Positions 36,316 through 44,528 of a stretch of DNA of 64,000 nucleotides are shown one piece after another. The notes under the pieces are model-generated. The model ran no database searches. It saw nothing but the letters and a program-made list of their open reading frames with translations, and was not told the origin of the DNA. The DNA is from an uncultured Collinsella sp. (GTDB lineage: Bacteria; Actinomycetota; Coriobacteriia; Coriobacteriales; Coriobacteriaceae), in assembly GCA_958433005.1 (NCBI GenBank), contig CAUAWV010000006.1, positions 1 to 64,000 on the forward strand, in the 5' to 3' direction. The position numbers and the translations under genes are program-made. Within the stretch, counting starts at the first letter, position 1. Every line of letters begins with the position of its first letter.

Positions 36316-37495
36316 GGAGTACTCTCCTTTCGATAGGCACCATTCCTCGAGAGAGGAGAATTAGAGGGGCGCAGACAGCAGCATTTACGGCATGCCACTC
36401 GGTGAAAGCAAAGATGAAAATGGCAATAAGAGCGGCTGCAAAGATGGGATCGATTCCTTCCTTCAATTTGAAAGCACGCCATGCGAGCACTAGAAGCCAG
36501 GCGAAACCTGCGACCCCCATATTGAACAGAAACGATGCGTACATCCCATCAACAGTGTGGATATCGTGAAATGATCCCCTGATGAGAAGAACGCCTTCAA
36601 AGGCATGGTGTCCGAAAACTGTGAGACCAGCATAATTCCATTGTGCCCACCAAAGAGCAGGCCTACCAGTAAGAAAATCACTCGCAGCCTGGCTGAAGTT
36701 GGGTCCCATGAACCAGATGGCGGAAATCCACAACGTAAAAAGAAAGAGAACCAAAGGAACGGCAACGATAACCCTTGGCACCCATTTTACAAAGCCGCTG
36801 CCCGCACGATTTGACCAGGCCGTTAGTACAACCACCAATGCATAGAAGAGAAGGAGAGATGCTGCCGAAGTCCGCGAACCCGCTACAGCAACAATCACAC
36901 TCGTAGAAATCGCGCCGACGATTCCCCTCAGCGCAATGTGTACATCCGTTCGACAGAACATGGCCATAGCCCAAGCGAAGAATACGGCTGCGCAGTAATT
37001 CGGATGGATAAAAAACAACGCACTACGATTCGAAGACAGGCCTCCGATATCGGACCATTGCAATCCAATCGTCACGCCCATCAGCCGAGCGATGACATAG
37101 GTCCAGATCATAAGGACTATGATTGCCGTTACGGCGCGGCTCCAGCATTTAAGGATAGATTGCGGATCAATTTCATATGCGGCGGTAAGAAGAAGCGAAG
37201 TAGTCAACAAAACAGACTCGCCAGATAGAACATAGGACACAGTTCCGAGACATATACCTATAATTCCCAAACCGCTCGAGTGGCCCTCCAGGAAAAGGAC
37301 AGCCACCCTGAACGCCAGAAAAGCGCATCCAAATAGCAATAAGACCTTAGCAAACGCACCTTCTACCGCAACGAAAACAGTAGCTTGGAGAAAGAATTTG
37401 GCAAATAAGACCCAAAAACCCATCCAGAAGAAGACCGAGCTCCTTGACGAAAGTGATAGGTTTACAGGCTGATCAGCGGTAGCGCTATTCGTCAT
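36305..37495 (-). CDS. O-antigen/polysaccharide polymerase (Wzy-like)
   Basis: 396 aa from ATG 37495, overlapping the end of the preceding glycosyltransferase gene by 11 bases. About ten hydrophobic segments, a large loop around NFSQAASDFLTGRPALWW, and GHHAFEGVLL resemble the O-antigen ligase/polymerase family. The role is polymerisation of flipped repeat units outside the membrane. The exact ORF frame extends upstream, but that part overlaps the glycosyltransferase and looks non-coding. Confidence 0.82.
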   Translation of the reverse strand: MTNSATADQPVNLSLSSRSSVFFWMGFWVLFAKFFLQATVFVAVEGAFAKVLLLFGCAFLAFRVAVLFLEGHSSGLGIIGICLGTVSYVLSGESVLLTTSLLLTAAYEIDPQSILKCWSRAVTAIIVLMIWTYVIARLMGVTIGLQWSDIGGLSSNRSALFFIHPNYCAAVFFAWAMAMFCRTDVHIALRGIVGAISTSVIVAVAGSRTSAASLLLFYALVVVLTAWSNRAGSGFVKWVPRVIVAVPLVLFLFTLWISAIWFMGPNFSQAASDFLTGRPALWWAQWNYAGLTVFGHHAFEGVLLIRGSFHDIHTVDGMYASFLFNMGVAGFAWLLVLAWRAFKLKEGIDPIFAAALIAIFIFAFTEWHAVNAAVCAPLILLSRGMVPIERRVLRDS

Positions 37496-38555
37496 TCGAA
37501 AGAACCTCCCAATAGCGCTCCGCCACGGCATCCCAAGTATTCGCTGTGGCAACAGCGTGAGAGCGACTTGCCACCTCGCGATAGAGGGCGTTATCAGAAC
37601 ACAGGCGAACAAGGGATGTGGCAGCCTCATCTGCCCAATCCGCTTCGTCGATATCGCAACGAATAGAGTTGGATCCGTCAAAGAGCGCAGAGGCGCCGCA
37701 CTTCTCGGAAACAATAGGTATGCAGCAAGATGCGGCGCCCTCCAAAACGGATACATTGAAGGTGTCGAACCTGCTGAGCCCGGCATAGAAGTCAGCCTTA
37801 CGATAGAGCCTCATTAACTCTTCCTTGTCAGATATTTCTCCGCGGTAATCAAGCTCAACACCACCCTCCCTAGCCATCTTTTCGCAGAGGGCACGATTGG
37901 AGCCGACGGCCCGGGAATCCCGACCGCATACTATGAGCCTAGGTTGGGCATCCGTTAGGGCAGCATACTTCGACAGCGCAAGGAGTGCGAGATCGCAGCC
38001 CTTGCGCTCCTCGAATCCTCCCGTCGTTATCACGACGGGAGGATTCGAGGAGCGCTTCTCAGCCAACAATGAGTCGACTTCAACCCCTACAGGGAGGTCG
38101 ACACCGTTCCCGATCACCGTAACGTTTTCGTTACGGCCATACAACTTCTTAAGAACTTCAGCCTCAAACCTAGAAACACAGATGAGATTCGGGAACTCTC
38201 TAATTAGCTTAGGTTCGAGCTTAAGATCACGAGACAGCACCGGCCGGTATTTGCGTTCTTCGGCTGCAATGCCATGAACTACGAGGTAGTAGTTATTGCC
38301 GTGATCAATCTTCGATAGCATGCAGAGCGCCATGGGTACTCTGAATCCATTTTGGTGCACGCATATGGAGTAACCCTTGTAAGTAAATGGAATCTTCACA
38401 ATGAGCTTTAGCACATCGGCAAAGGAATAAACCTCAGCAAGCTTGCAAGCATGATTCTGGGCAAGACGGGAGTGGACTGCCGCGGCTACGCCCAAAGGCC
38501 CCCTGTTTCCGTCGAGACGTGAAATCAGCAGCACCTTCTCATTAGGAAAGTCCAT
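37485..38555 (-). CDS. glycosyltransferase family 4
   Basis: 356 aa from ATG 38555 (AGAGGA nine bases upstream). GT-B fold: N-terminal LLISRLDGNRGPLGVAAAVH, central VIGNGVDLP, the donor-binding domain starting VVITTGGFEERKGCDLAL, and FNVSVLEGAASCCIPIVSE with the conserved E-x7-E. Retaining transfer from a nucleotide sugar to the lipid-linked intermediate is expected. A 23-bp perfect inverted repeat lies inside the coding region at 38004-38055. The start overlaps the restored acetyltransferase frame by 14 bases. Confidence 0.9.
   Translation of the reverse strand: MDFPNEKVLLISRLDGNRGPLGVAAAVHSRLAQNHACKLAEVYSFADVLKLIVKIPFTYKGYSICVHQNGFRVPMALCMLSKIDHGNNYYLVVHGIAAEERKYRPVLSRDLKLEPKLIREFPNLICVSRFEAEVLKKLYGRNENVTVIGNGVDLPVGVEVDSLLAEKRSSNPPVVITTGGFEERKGCDLALLALSKYAALTDAQPRLIVCGRDSRAVGSNRALCEKMAREGGVELDYRGEISDKEELMRLYRKADFYAGLSRFDTFNVSVLEGAASCCIPIVSEKCGASALFDGSNSIRCDIDEADWADEAATSLVRLCSDNALYREVASRSHAVATANTWDAVAERYWEVLSNDE
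38004..38055. repeat. 23-bp perfect inverted repeat inside glycosyltransferase gene
   Basis: Arms 38004-38026 and 38033-38055 are exact reverse complements, separated by TTATCA. In protein terms it spans about RSSNPPVVITTGGFEERKG, the conserved donor-domain entry of the enzyme. It can form a very stable hairpin in mRNA or a cruciform in DNA. Confidence 0.9.
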
Positions 38556-39104
38556 AAACGATATCCTCTTTGGCCTCGTGCTTTTCAAGGAACTCATCTA
38601 CAGTTCCAACAACGCGAGCCGGGTTGCCGCATACGACCGATCCAACCGGAAAGCGGCCTTTGACAACCGACCCCCCCCGATGATGCAGTCATCACCGATA
38701 ACAGTGCCAGGCAGAATCATTGTGTTTGCGCCGATAAAACAGTTCCTGCCAATAGTCACAGACTTGAGAAGCTTACCATGAGTCCCACGGCGAGCATACA
38801 ACGCCTTGTCGATGCTGTAGTCGTGGACTAAGATGGACGTTCCATAGCTGATGGTGACTCCATCGCCCAAAGTGATGAGATTGTAGCCCGCCGCATCGAA
38901 GCGGCATTCAGGGCTTATCCAAGGATCACCGTACTCGGAGAACTTATCCGAGATGTTGACCCCTAGCCACGCCAAGTAGCGAGGGTATAGCTTTTTATAA
39001 GTTTTGTTCGATAACTTATTTATTGCAAGGAGAACGCCCTTTAAAGGTATTTTCGCTACGCGTTTATATCCCTGAGCAGCAGGAACGACTTTGTCGACCC
39101 TCAT
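38542..39104 (-). pseudogene. hexapeptide acyltransferase, out of frame at a G8 tract (probable phase-variable gene)
   Basis: Left-handed beta-helix O-acetyltransferase, starting ATG 39104. Hexapeptide repeats run from VNISDKFSEYG to VTIGRNCFIGANTMILPGTVIGDDCIIGGG. At 38671-38678 the coding strand has eight G (plus strand eight C). As sequenced the frame leaves the family after GGG and stops at 38598. With nine G it would read SVVKGRFPVGSVVCGNPARV and end at TAA 38544-38542, giving 187 aa with the normal C-terminus. A G8/G9 tract in a surface-sugar modification gene is a classic slipped-strand phase switch, so I call it currently OFF. A sequencing error in the run cannot be excluded. Confidence 0.8.
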
Positions 39105-39106
39105 TA

Positions 39107-40294
39107 TTAAAAGCCTTTCTCTATCATGGATAGTGCTTGATCAAAGCCGGCAACGAAACTTGAATCAGCACGATGAAGCGTCTCCCTGCACCCACCTGTG
39201 TCGTAAGTTATAACAGGAGTGCCACAGGCCTCGGCTTCAAGGTTGACCGTCGGATAGTTGTCCTCTACGGTAGGATTGAAATAGACGTCCGCCGTTGTAT
39301 AGATGCCGGCGAGCTCCTGGGGAGAGTTGGTACGTTTGAGGCCAACAACGCCCCGGGGAAGCGCCTTTAGCTGCCGATCCGAAAGGCCGACGAGCGCTAC
39401 GACAAACTTGTCAGAGTCAAGTTCCTCGGCTAAGCGGACGAAATCAGGAAGTCCCTTGCGCTTGGTCCAAGGGCTCGCAACGCCTAGCACCATAAACCGG
39501 TCGCCAATACCGTATCTCTCGCGGAAGTCGCTTGGGGTGGGTTTGAAAACGTCGGTGTCGATGACGTTATGACGGACCTCCACCGGATAATCTTTGAGAA
39601 AGCTCTCCCCGACCAAATCCGCGAGCCACTGTGAAGGTGTTATTAGCGTCATCCGCTCAGGCGGTACGCTCGTGAAGATGCGTTTCTTATCTTCATAGTT
39701 TCTCGCGCAGTTGGTTTTTGAAATCGTTATGGGATAGGTGTCCAGCTGCGGGCAGCATTTCGAGTACGCGCAATGAGACTGCCATTGTGCACACTTCACA
39801 TATGTGAAGTGTGCACAATGGCCCGTAAAGGCCCAGCAATCGTGCAACGTCCATTTAACCTGGCAACGATGTGAGGCGAGCCAAGAGAACAGCATCTCTA
39901 TGTTCACGTAATAGCCGTGTATGTTATGCAGGTGCACCACATCGGGATCGATCTCGTCCAGGCGCTTGAGCAGTTTTGCGGTATCTCGCTTAGAGTAGAA
40001 GCCCATGCGGTCATGCAAACGTGTCATGGCGCCGTGGGAGAGGTAGCCGGCCTTCGAAGCGCAGCACTGCTCATGGTCGCTTATCGTGTTGTGTCGACGG
40101 CCCCAGAAGATGTAAGAGTCAACCCCGCGCTCAGTCAGCTCATGGTGAAGGTTGCGCATTATGGTACCGGTGGAACCGTTGTAAAAGCTGTTGAGCTGGA
40201 CGTAGCGCAGCGGGCGTCCCAGACATTCACCCAGAGCGAGTGCTTCGTCGACGAGCGCGTCGGTCGTGAGCCCTTGGGTCTGCGACACTAGCAT
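39107..40294 (-). CDS. glycosyltransferase (GT4-like) with Cys-rich insert
   Basis: 395 aa from ATG 40294, preceded by GGAGGAA and overlapping the capG stop by seven bases. YVQLNSFYNGSTGTIMRNLH and DPDVVHLHNIHGYY mark the acceptor domain. TLHDCWAFTGHCAHF and the following CAQW, HCAYSKCCP give the Cys-rich region typical of a subgroup of capsule glycosyltransferases. SPWTKRKGLPDFV and PTVEDNYPTVNLEAEACGTPV are donor-domain motifs. A 42-bp perfect palindrome lies within the Cys-rich segment. Confidence 0.9.
   Translation of the reverse strand: MLVSQTQGLTTDALVDEALALGECLGRPLRYVQLNSFYNGSTGTIMRNLHHELTERGVDSYIFWGRRHNTISDHEQCCASKAGYLSHGAMTRLHDRMGFYSKRDTAKLLKRLDEIDPDVVHLHNIHGYYVNIEMLFSWLASHRCQVKWTLHDCWAFTGHCAHFTYVKCAQWQSHCAYSKCCPQLDTYPITISKTNCARNYEDKKRIFTSVPPERMTLITPSQWLADLVGESFLKDYPVEVRHNVIDTDVFKPTPSDFRERYGIGDRFMVLGVASPWTKRKGLPDFVRLAEELDSDKFVVALVGLSDRQLKALPRGVVGLKRTNSPQELAGIYTTADVYFNPTVEDNYPTVNLEAEACGTPVITYDTGGCRETLHRADSSFVAGFDQALSMIEKGF
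39781..39822. repeat. 42-bp perfect palindrome inside glycosyltransferase gene
   Basis: 39781-39801 and 39802-39822 are exact reverse complements with no spacer (centre ...TTCACAT|ATGTGAA...). It encodes roughly TGHCAHFTYVKCAQW. Perfect palindromes of this length are normally unstable in bacterial DNA. Confidence 0.93.
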
Positions 40295-41469
40295 TTCCTC
40301 CACACCATCTTGTCTACGACGCCTGTGTAGCTCTGGATGATTTTCACGACCTTGGTGGACACGGTCTCGTCGGCGTAGTCGGGCACGGGGGCCTCGGGGA
40401 GCGACCCCTCGGCGTCGAGCTCGACGGCGGTGTGGACCGCCTGGAGCAGGCCGCGCTCGCTGATGCCGGCAAGCGTGAAGCACGCCTTGTCCAGCGCCTC
40501 GGGGCGCTCGGTCGAGGTACGGATGCACACCGCCGGGAACGGGCGGCCGATACTGGCGAAGAAGCTCGACTCCTCGGGCAGGGTGCCGGAGTCGGAGACA
40601 ACCGCGAAGGCGTTCATCTGCAGGCAGTTGTAGTCGTGGAAACCCATGGGCTCGTGCATGCGCACGCGCGGGTCGAGCTTGAAGCCAGTGGCCTCCAGGC
40701 GCTTACGGGAGCGCGGGTGGCAGGAGTACAGGATCGGCATGTCGTATTTCTCGGCCAGCGCGTTGATCGCGGTGAACAGGCTCGTGAAGTTCGCCTCGGT
40801 GTCGATGTTCTCCTCGCGGTGGGCCGAGAGCAGCATATAGCGCTTGGGCTCAAGGCGGAGCTCGGAGAGGATATCGGATGCCTCGATCTTGTCCAGGTTG
40901 GCGCGCAGGACCTCCGCCATGGGCGAGCCTGTGACGTAGGTGCGCTCCGGGGCGCAGCCGGTGTCCTTGAGGTAGCGACGGGCGTGCTCGGAGTAGGCAA
41001 GGTTGACGTCGGAGATCACGTCGACGATGCGGCGGTTGGTCTCCTCGGGCAGGCACTCGTCCTTGCAGCGGTTGCCCGCCTCCATGTGGAAGATGGGGAT
41101 GTGGAGCCTCTTGGCCGCGATAGCGGACAGGCAGCTGTTGGTGTCGCCCAGGATCAGCAGCGCATCGGGCTGGACCTGCACCATCAGCTTATAGCTCGCG
41201 GCGATGATATTGCCCACCGTCTCGCCCAGGTCGGCGCCCACAGCGTCCAGGTAGACGTCGGGGTCGTCCAGCGACAGGTCGCGGAAGAAGATGCCGTTGA
41301 GCGTGTAGTCGTAGTTCTGCCCGGTGTGAGCCAGCAGGCAGTCGAAGTGGCGGCGGCACTTCTTGATGACCTCGGACAGGCGGATGACCTCGGGGCGGGT
41401 GCCCACGATGATCAGCAGCTTCAGGCGGCCGTCGTCCCCGAAGCGGATATCGGAATAGTCCTTGCCCAT
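40288..41469 (-). CDS. capG: UDP-GlcNAc 2-epimerase family, CapG/WbjD/FnlC-like
   Basis: 393 aa of the non-hydrolysing UDP-N-acetylglucosamine 2-epimerase fold. LLIIVGTRPEVIRLSEVI, LAHTGQNYD, GDTNSCLSAI, HMEAGNRCKDECLPEETNRR and SDSGTLPEE are family blocks. Following CapE and CapF directly, it should be the third enzyme, converting the C2 configuration to give UDP-N-acetyl-L-fucosamine. WecB itself (to UDP-ManNAc) is the alternative, but the trio context favours CapG. Confidence 0.88.
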   Translation of the reverse strand: MGKDYSDIRFGDDGRLKLLIIVGTRPEVIRLSEVIKKCRRHFDCLLAHTGQNYDYTLNGIFFRDLSLDDPDVYLDAVGADLGETVGNIIAASYKLMVQVQPDALLILGDTNSCLSAIAAKRLHIPIFHMEAGNRCKDECLPEETNRRIVDVISDVNLAYSEHARRYLKDTGCAPERTYVTGSPMAEVLRANLDKIEASDILSELRLEPKRYMLLSAHREENIDTEANFTSLFTAINALAEKYDMPILYSCHPRSRKRLEATGFKLDPRVRMHEPMGFHDYNCLQMNAFAVVSDSGTLPEESSFFASIGRPFPAVCIRTSTERPEALDKACFTLAGISERGLLQAVHTAVELDAEGSLPEAPVPDYADETVSTKVVKIIQSYTGVVDKMVWRKC

Positions 41470-41473
41470 GCGG

Positions 41474-42691
41474 CTAGACCTCCTCGTAGTAGGTGTCGGG
41501 GTCCTCGGGGTCGAAGGGCTCGTTGGCCCACATGACCGTCACGAGGTCCTCGGTGTCGGACATGTTGGTGATGGAGTGCGTGTAGCCGGGGATCATCTCG
41601 ACCACGCGCATGTCGGGACCAGAGACGACATACTCGTCGACGGGGAAGGGCTTGCCCTCGGCGTCCTCCCCCACCCTCCTCAGCCTGATCGACGCGGTAC
41701 CGGAGACCACCAGGAACCTCTCCCATTTGCTCATGTGCCAGTGGTTGCCCTTGGTGATGCCGGGCTTCGAGACGTTGATGGAGACCTGGCCGCGCTCCGG
41801 CGTGCGCAGGAACTCGGTGAACGAGCCGCGCTCGTCGGTGTTGGGCTTCAGGGAGTAGGCGAAGTGCCCCGGCTCGTAGTGGGACAGGAACGTGCTCCAG
41901 AGCTTCTTGGAGAAGGATCCCTCGGAAAGGTCCGGCACCGAAAGCGTCTCGCGGCTGTCGCGGAAGCTGCCCAGCAGGTAGACGATCTCGCCCAGGGTTT
42001 TCACGTCAGTCCCGGGGACGTAGCAGAAATCATCTCCGTCGACGCGCTCGAGCCCCTCGTATCCGCAGCGGTGCTCCTCCCCCAGCAGGGCGCCCAGCAT
42101 CTCGTCGACGAGGTCGTCGATGTAGAGGAGCTCCAGCTCCACCGAGGGGTCGTTCACGGTGTAGGGGCGGCCGTTGGCGATGGCGTCGCAGAAGGTGGCC
42201 ACGGCAGAGTTGTAACGCGGGCGGCACCACTTGCCGTAGAGGTTGGGAAAGCGGTAGATGAGCACCGGGGCGCCCGTGCGCTCGGAATAATCGCGGAACA
42301 GGCCCTCCCCCGCCAGTTTCGACTCGCCGTAGACCGAGCCCTCAAAACGGCCGGAAAGGCTCGCCTGCGCGGAGCTGGAGAGCATGACGGGGCACGTGTT
42401 CCCGTGGCGCACGAGGGCATCAAGCAGCGTGGAGGCGAACCCGAAGTTGCCCTCCATGAACTCCGCCTGGTCCTCGGGGCGGTTGACGCCGGCCAGGTTG
42501 AAGACGAAGTCGGCGCGGGAGCAGTAGCCGTCCAGCTCCTCGGTCGTCGAGTCGACGTCATACTCCATGACCTCGAGCGGCAGCAGGGCTCGGTATTTGG
42601 CGCGGCGGTCCTTGCCGTCGCGGATGTTTTTCAGCGCGCAGCAGAGGTTCTTCCCGACGAAGCCCCTGGCGCCGGTGACGAGGACGCGCAC
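41474..42691 (-). CDS. capF: CapF/WbjC-like bifunctional SDR-cupin reductase/epimerase
   Basis: 405 aa with an N-terminal SDR (VTGARGFVGKNL, VYGESKLAGE for the catalytic Tyr and Lys) and a C-terminal cupin from about residue 290 (NHWHMSKWERFLVVSGTA, metal-binding His). This two-domain layout is that of CapF in Staphylococcus aureus, which epimerises at C3 and reduces at C4 with NADPH. It is the second step toward UDP-L-FucNAc. Confidence 0.92.
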   Translation of the reverse strand: MRVLVTGARGFVGKNLCCALKNIRDGKDRRAKYRALLPLEVMEYDVDSTTEELDGYCSRADFVFNLAGVNRPEDQAEFMEGNFGFASTLLDALVRHGNTCPVMLSSSAQASLSGRFEGSVYGESKLAGEGLFRDYSERTGAPVLIYRFPNLYGKWCRPRYNSAVATFCDAIANGRPYTVNDPSVELELLYIDDLVDEMLGALLGEEHRCGYEGLERVDGDDFCYVPGTDVKTLGEIVYLLGSFRDSRETLSVPDLSEGSFSKKLWSTFLSHYEPGHFAYSLKPNTDERGSFTEFLRTPERGQVSINVSKPGITKGNHWHMSKWERFLVVSGTASIRLRRVGEDAEGKPFPVDEYVVSGPDMRVVEMIPGYTHSITNMSDTEDLVTVMWANEPFDPEDPDTYYEEV

Positions 42692-42692
42692 C

Positions 42693-43751
42693 CTACTGCA
42701 CCGCCTCGTGCTCGCGGCCCTCGAGCGCCAGCTGCACGTACTCGGCGGTCTTGATCTTGGCGATGGTGCCCTCTACGTCGAGCCTCTCGGTGTTGTGGGA
42801 GGTGTAGGACTCGTCGGCCTGGGTCTCCACCTCACCGTCCACGACGAACTTGTCGTAGTTCAGGTCGCGCGAGTCGCATGCCACGCGGTAGTAGCCACCC
42901 ATGTCCTCGGCGCGCAGGCGCTCCTCGCGGGTCATGAGGGTCTCGAAGAGCTTCTCGCCGTGGCGGGTGCCGATCACCTGGGTGCCCACGCGGCCGAAGA
43001 CCTCCTGGACCGCCTCGGCGAGGTCGCCGATGGTGGAGGCAGGCGCCTTCTGGATGAACAGGTCGCCGGGGTTGGCGTGCTCGAAGGCGAACTGCACCAG
43101 GTCGACCGCCTCGTCCAGGTTCATGAGGAAGCGGGTCATGTTGGGGTCGGTGACCGTGAGCGGCTCCCCTTTTCGGATGCGGTCGATGAACAGCGGGATG
43201 ACGCTGCCGCGCGAGCACATGACGTTGCCGTAGCGGGTGCAGCAGATGGTGGTGCGGCCGGCGCCGTTTCGGGCGTTGGCGTAGATGATGGACTCCATCA
43301 TGGCCTTGGACTTGCCCATGGCGTTGATGGGGTATGCCGCCTTGTCGGTGGACAGGCACACGACGCGGTCGACGCCCTCGTCGATCGCGGCGTGCAGCAC
43401 GTTGTCCGTGCCGATGACGTTGGTGCGCACGGCCTCCATGGGGAAGAACTCGCAGGAGGGCACCTGCTTCAAGGCGGCGGCGTGGAAGATGTAGTCCACG
43501 CCGTGCATGGCGTCGCGCACCGACTGGGCGTTACGGACGTCGCCGATGAAGAAGCGCACCTTGGAGGCGAGCTCGGGCGACTTCTCCTGCAGGCGGTGGC
43601 GCATGTCGTCCTGCTTCTTCTCGTCGCGAGAGAAGATGCGGATCTCGGCCAGGTCGGTGTCCATGAAGTGCTTGAGGACGGTGTTGCCGAACGAGCCGGT
43701 GCCGCCCGTGATCATCAGGGTCTTGTCTTTGAATGCGGTGGTGGATTTCAT
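42693..43751 (-). CDS. capE: CapE/WbjB-like UDP-GlcNAc 4,6-dehydratase/5-epimerase
   Basis: 352 aa, extended SDR. NAD fingerprint GGTGSFGN, AALKQVPSCE, then NAMGKSKAMME. CapE-type enzymes have Met in the place of the catalytic Tyr (MxxxK), as here. It produces the first keto intermediate of UDP-N-acetyl-L-fucosamine from UDP-GlcNAc. Together with capF and capG it forms a GC-rich block flanked by AT-richer genes. Confidence 0.92.
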   Translation of the reverse strand: MKSTTAFKDKTLMITGGTGSFGNTVLKHFMDTDLAEIRIFSRDEKKQDDMRHRLQEKSPELASKVRFFIGDVRNAQSVRDAMHGVDYIFHAAALKQVPSCEFFPMEAVRTNVIGTDNVLHAAIDEGVDRVVCLSTDKAAYPINAMGKSKAMMESIIYANARNGAGRTTICCTRYGNVMCSRGSVIPLFIDRIRKGEPLTVTDPNMTRFLMNLDEAVDLVQFAFEHANPGDLFIQKAPASTIGDLAEAVQEVFGRVGTQVIGTRHGEKLFETLMTREERLRAEDMGGYYRVACDSRDLNYDKFVVDGEVETQADESYTSHNTERLDVEGTIAKIKTAEYVQLALEGREHEAVQ

Positions 43752-44528
43752 CTACTTGCCTTCCTTGCGCTTGGCGCCCGTGAACTGGTAAAAGAGGAAT
43801 TTGGTATTAGTAACTAGATATCGTTTGAAAAGTCGTTTCGGCTCTTGGATAAGTCTGTATAGCCACTCAAGGCTCAGGTTTTGCATCCAGTTCGGTGCCT
43901 CCGGTACCACTCCGGCGAGAACGTTGAACGCGCCACCAACGCCGATCATCAGCGGCTGCGGCCCCCCTTTGAGTTCGTGCATAAGAAGCTCCTGACGAGG
44001 CGCACCAAGCGCGATCCATGCGAAATCGGCCCCTGAGTCGGCAATACGTTGGGATAAATCGCATTTTTCGCCATATGTCAGTGGACGGAAAACGGAGGGT
44101 TCCATGCCTGCGATTTCCAAGCTCGGATATTCCTTTTGAAGCGCATCTCTGAGCGCCTCGAGGTTCTTCGTCTCATTTCCGTAGAAGTAATGGCTCCATC
44201 CGTGCAGGCTGGAGATCTCAAAAATCTCTCGCATCAAGTCTGGACCAGTAACGCGGTCCATTGATGCAACAGCCTTTCTACCAACAATCGACAGGGGTTT
44301 TCCATCAGGAACAGACATGACGGATTCAGCTTGGCAAGCCCAATAGGAAGGATCATCGTGGGCCATTACAGACGTATGTGCATTAGAAACGCAGATGTAT
44401 TCGCCACGGAGCTCATCGATATGCTCAGTAAGAAAATGAATGCAGTGAGGCATATTCGTGCCGGTAATCGGGACATCAATTACCGGCACGCGATTGAGCT
44501 CGGAATACTTTGAATAATTATCGAGCAT
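43752..44528 (-). CDS. WecG/TagA/CpsF-family glycosyltransferase
   Basis: 258 aa from ATG 44528, whose A overlaps the stop TAA of the preceding gene. Family blocks: VSNAHTSVMAHDDPSYW, PDGKPLSIVGRK, RVTGPDLMREI, and WIALGAPRQELLM, GVGGAFNVLAG. It adds the second sugar to undecaprenyl-linked first sugar on the cytoplasmic side. A 12-bp inverted repeat lies near its 5' end (44457-44490). Confidence 0.9.
   Translation of the reverse strand: MLDNYSKYSELNRVPVIDVPITGTNMPHCIHFLTEHIDELRGEYICVSNAHTSVMAHDDPSYWACQAESVMSVPDGKPLSIVGRKAVASMDRVTGPDLMREIFEISSLHGWSHYFYGNETKNLEALRDALQKEYPSLEIAGMEPSVFRPLTYGEKCDLSQRIADSGADFAWIALGAPRQELLMHELKGGPQPLMIGVGGAFNVLAGVVPEAPNWMQNLSLEWLYRLIQEPKRLFKRYLVTNTKFLFYQFTGAKRKEGK
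44457..44490. repeat. 12-bp perfect inverted repeat inside glycosyltransferase gene
   Basis: CGTGCCGGTAAT (44457-44468) and ATTACCGGCACG (44479-44490) with a 10-base spacer, early in the TagA-like coding region. Confidence 0.85.

Noticed and set aside
36305..37786. Longer wzy frame starting upstream of 37495
   Set aside because: The extra 97 codons overlap the glycosyltransferase gene and lack membrane-protein character.
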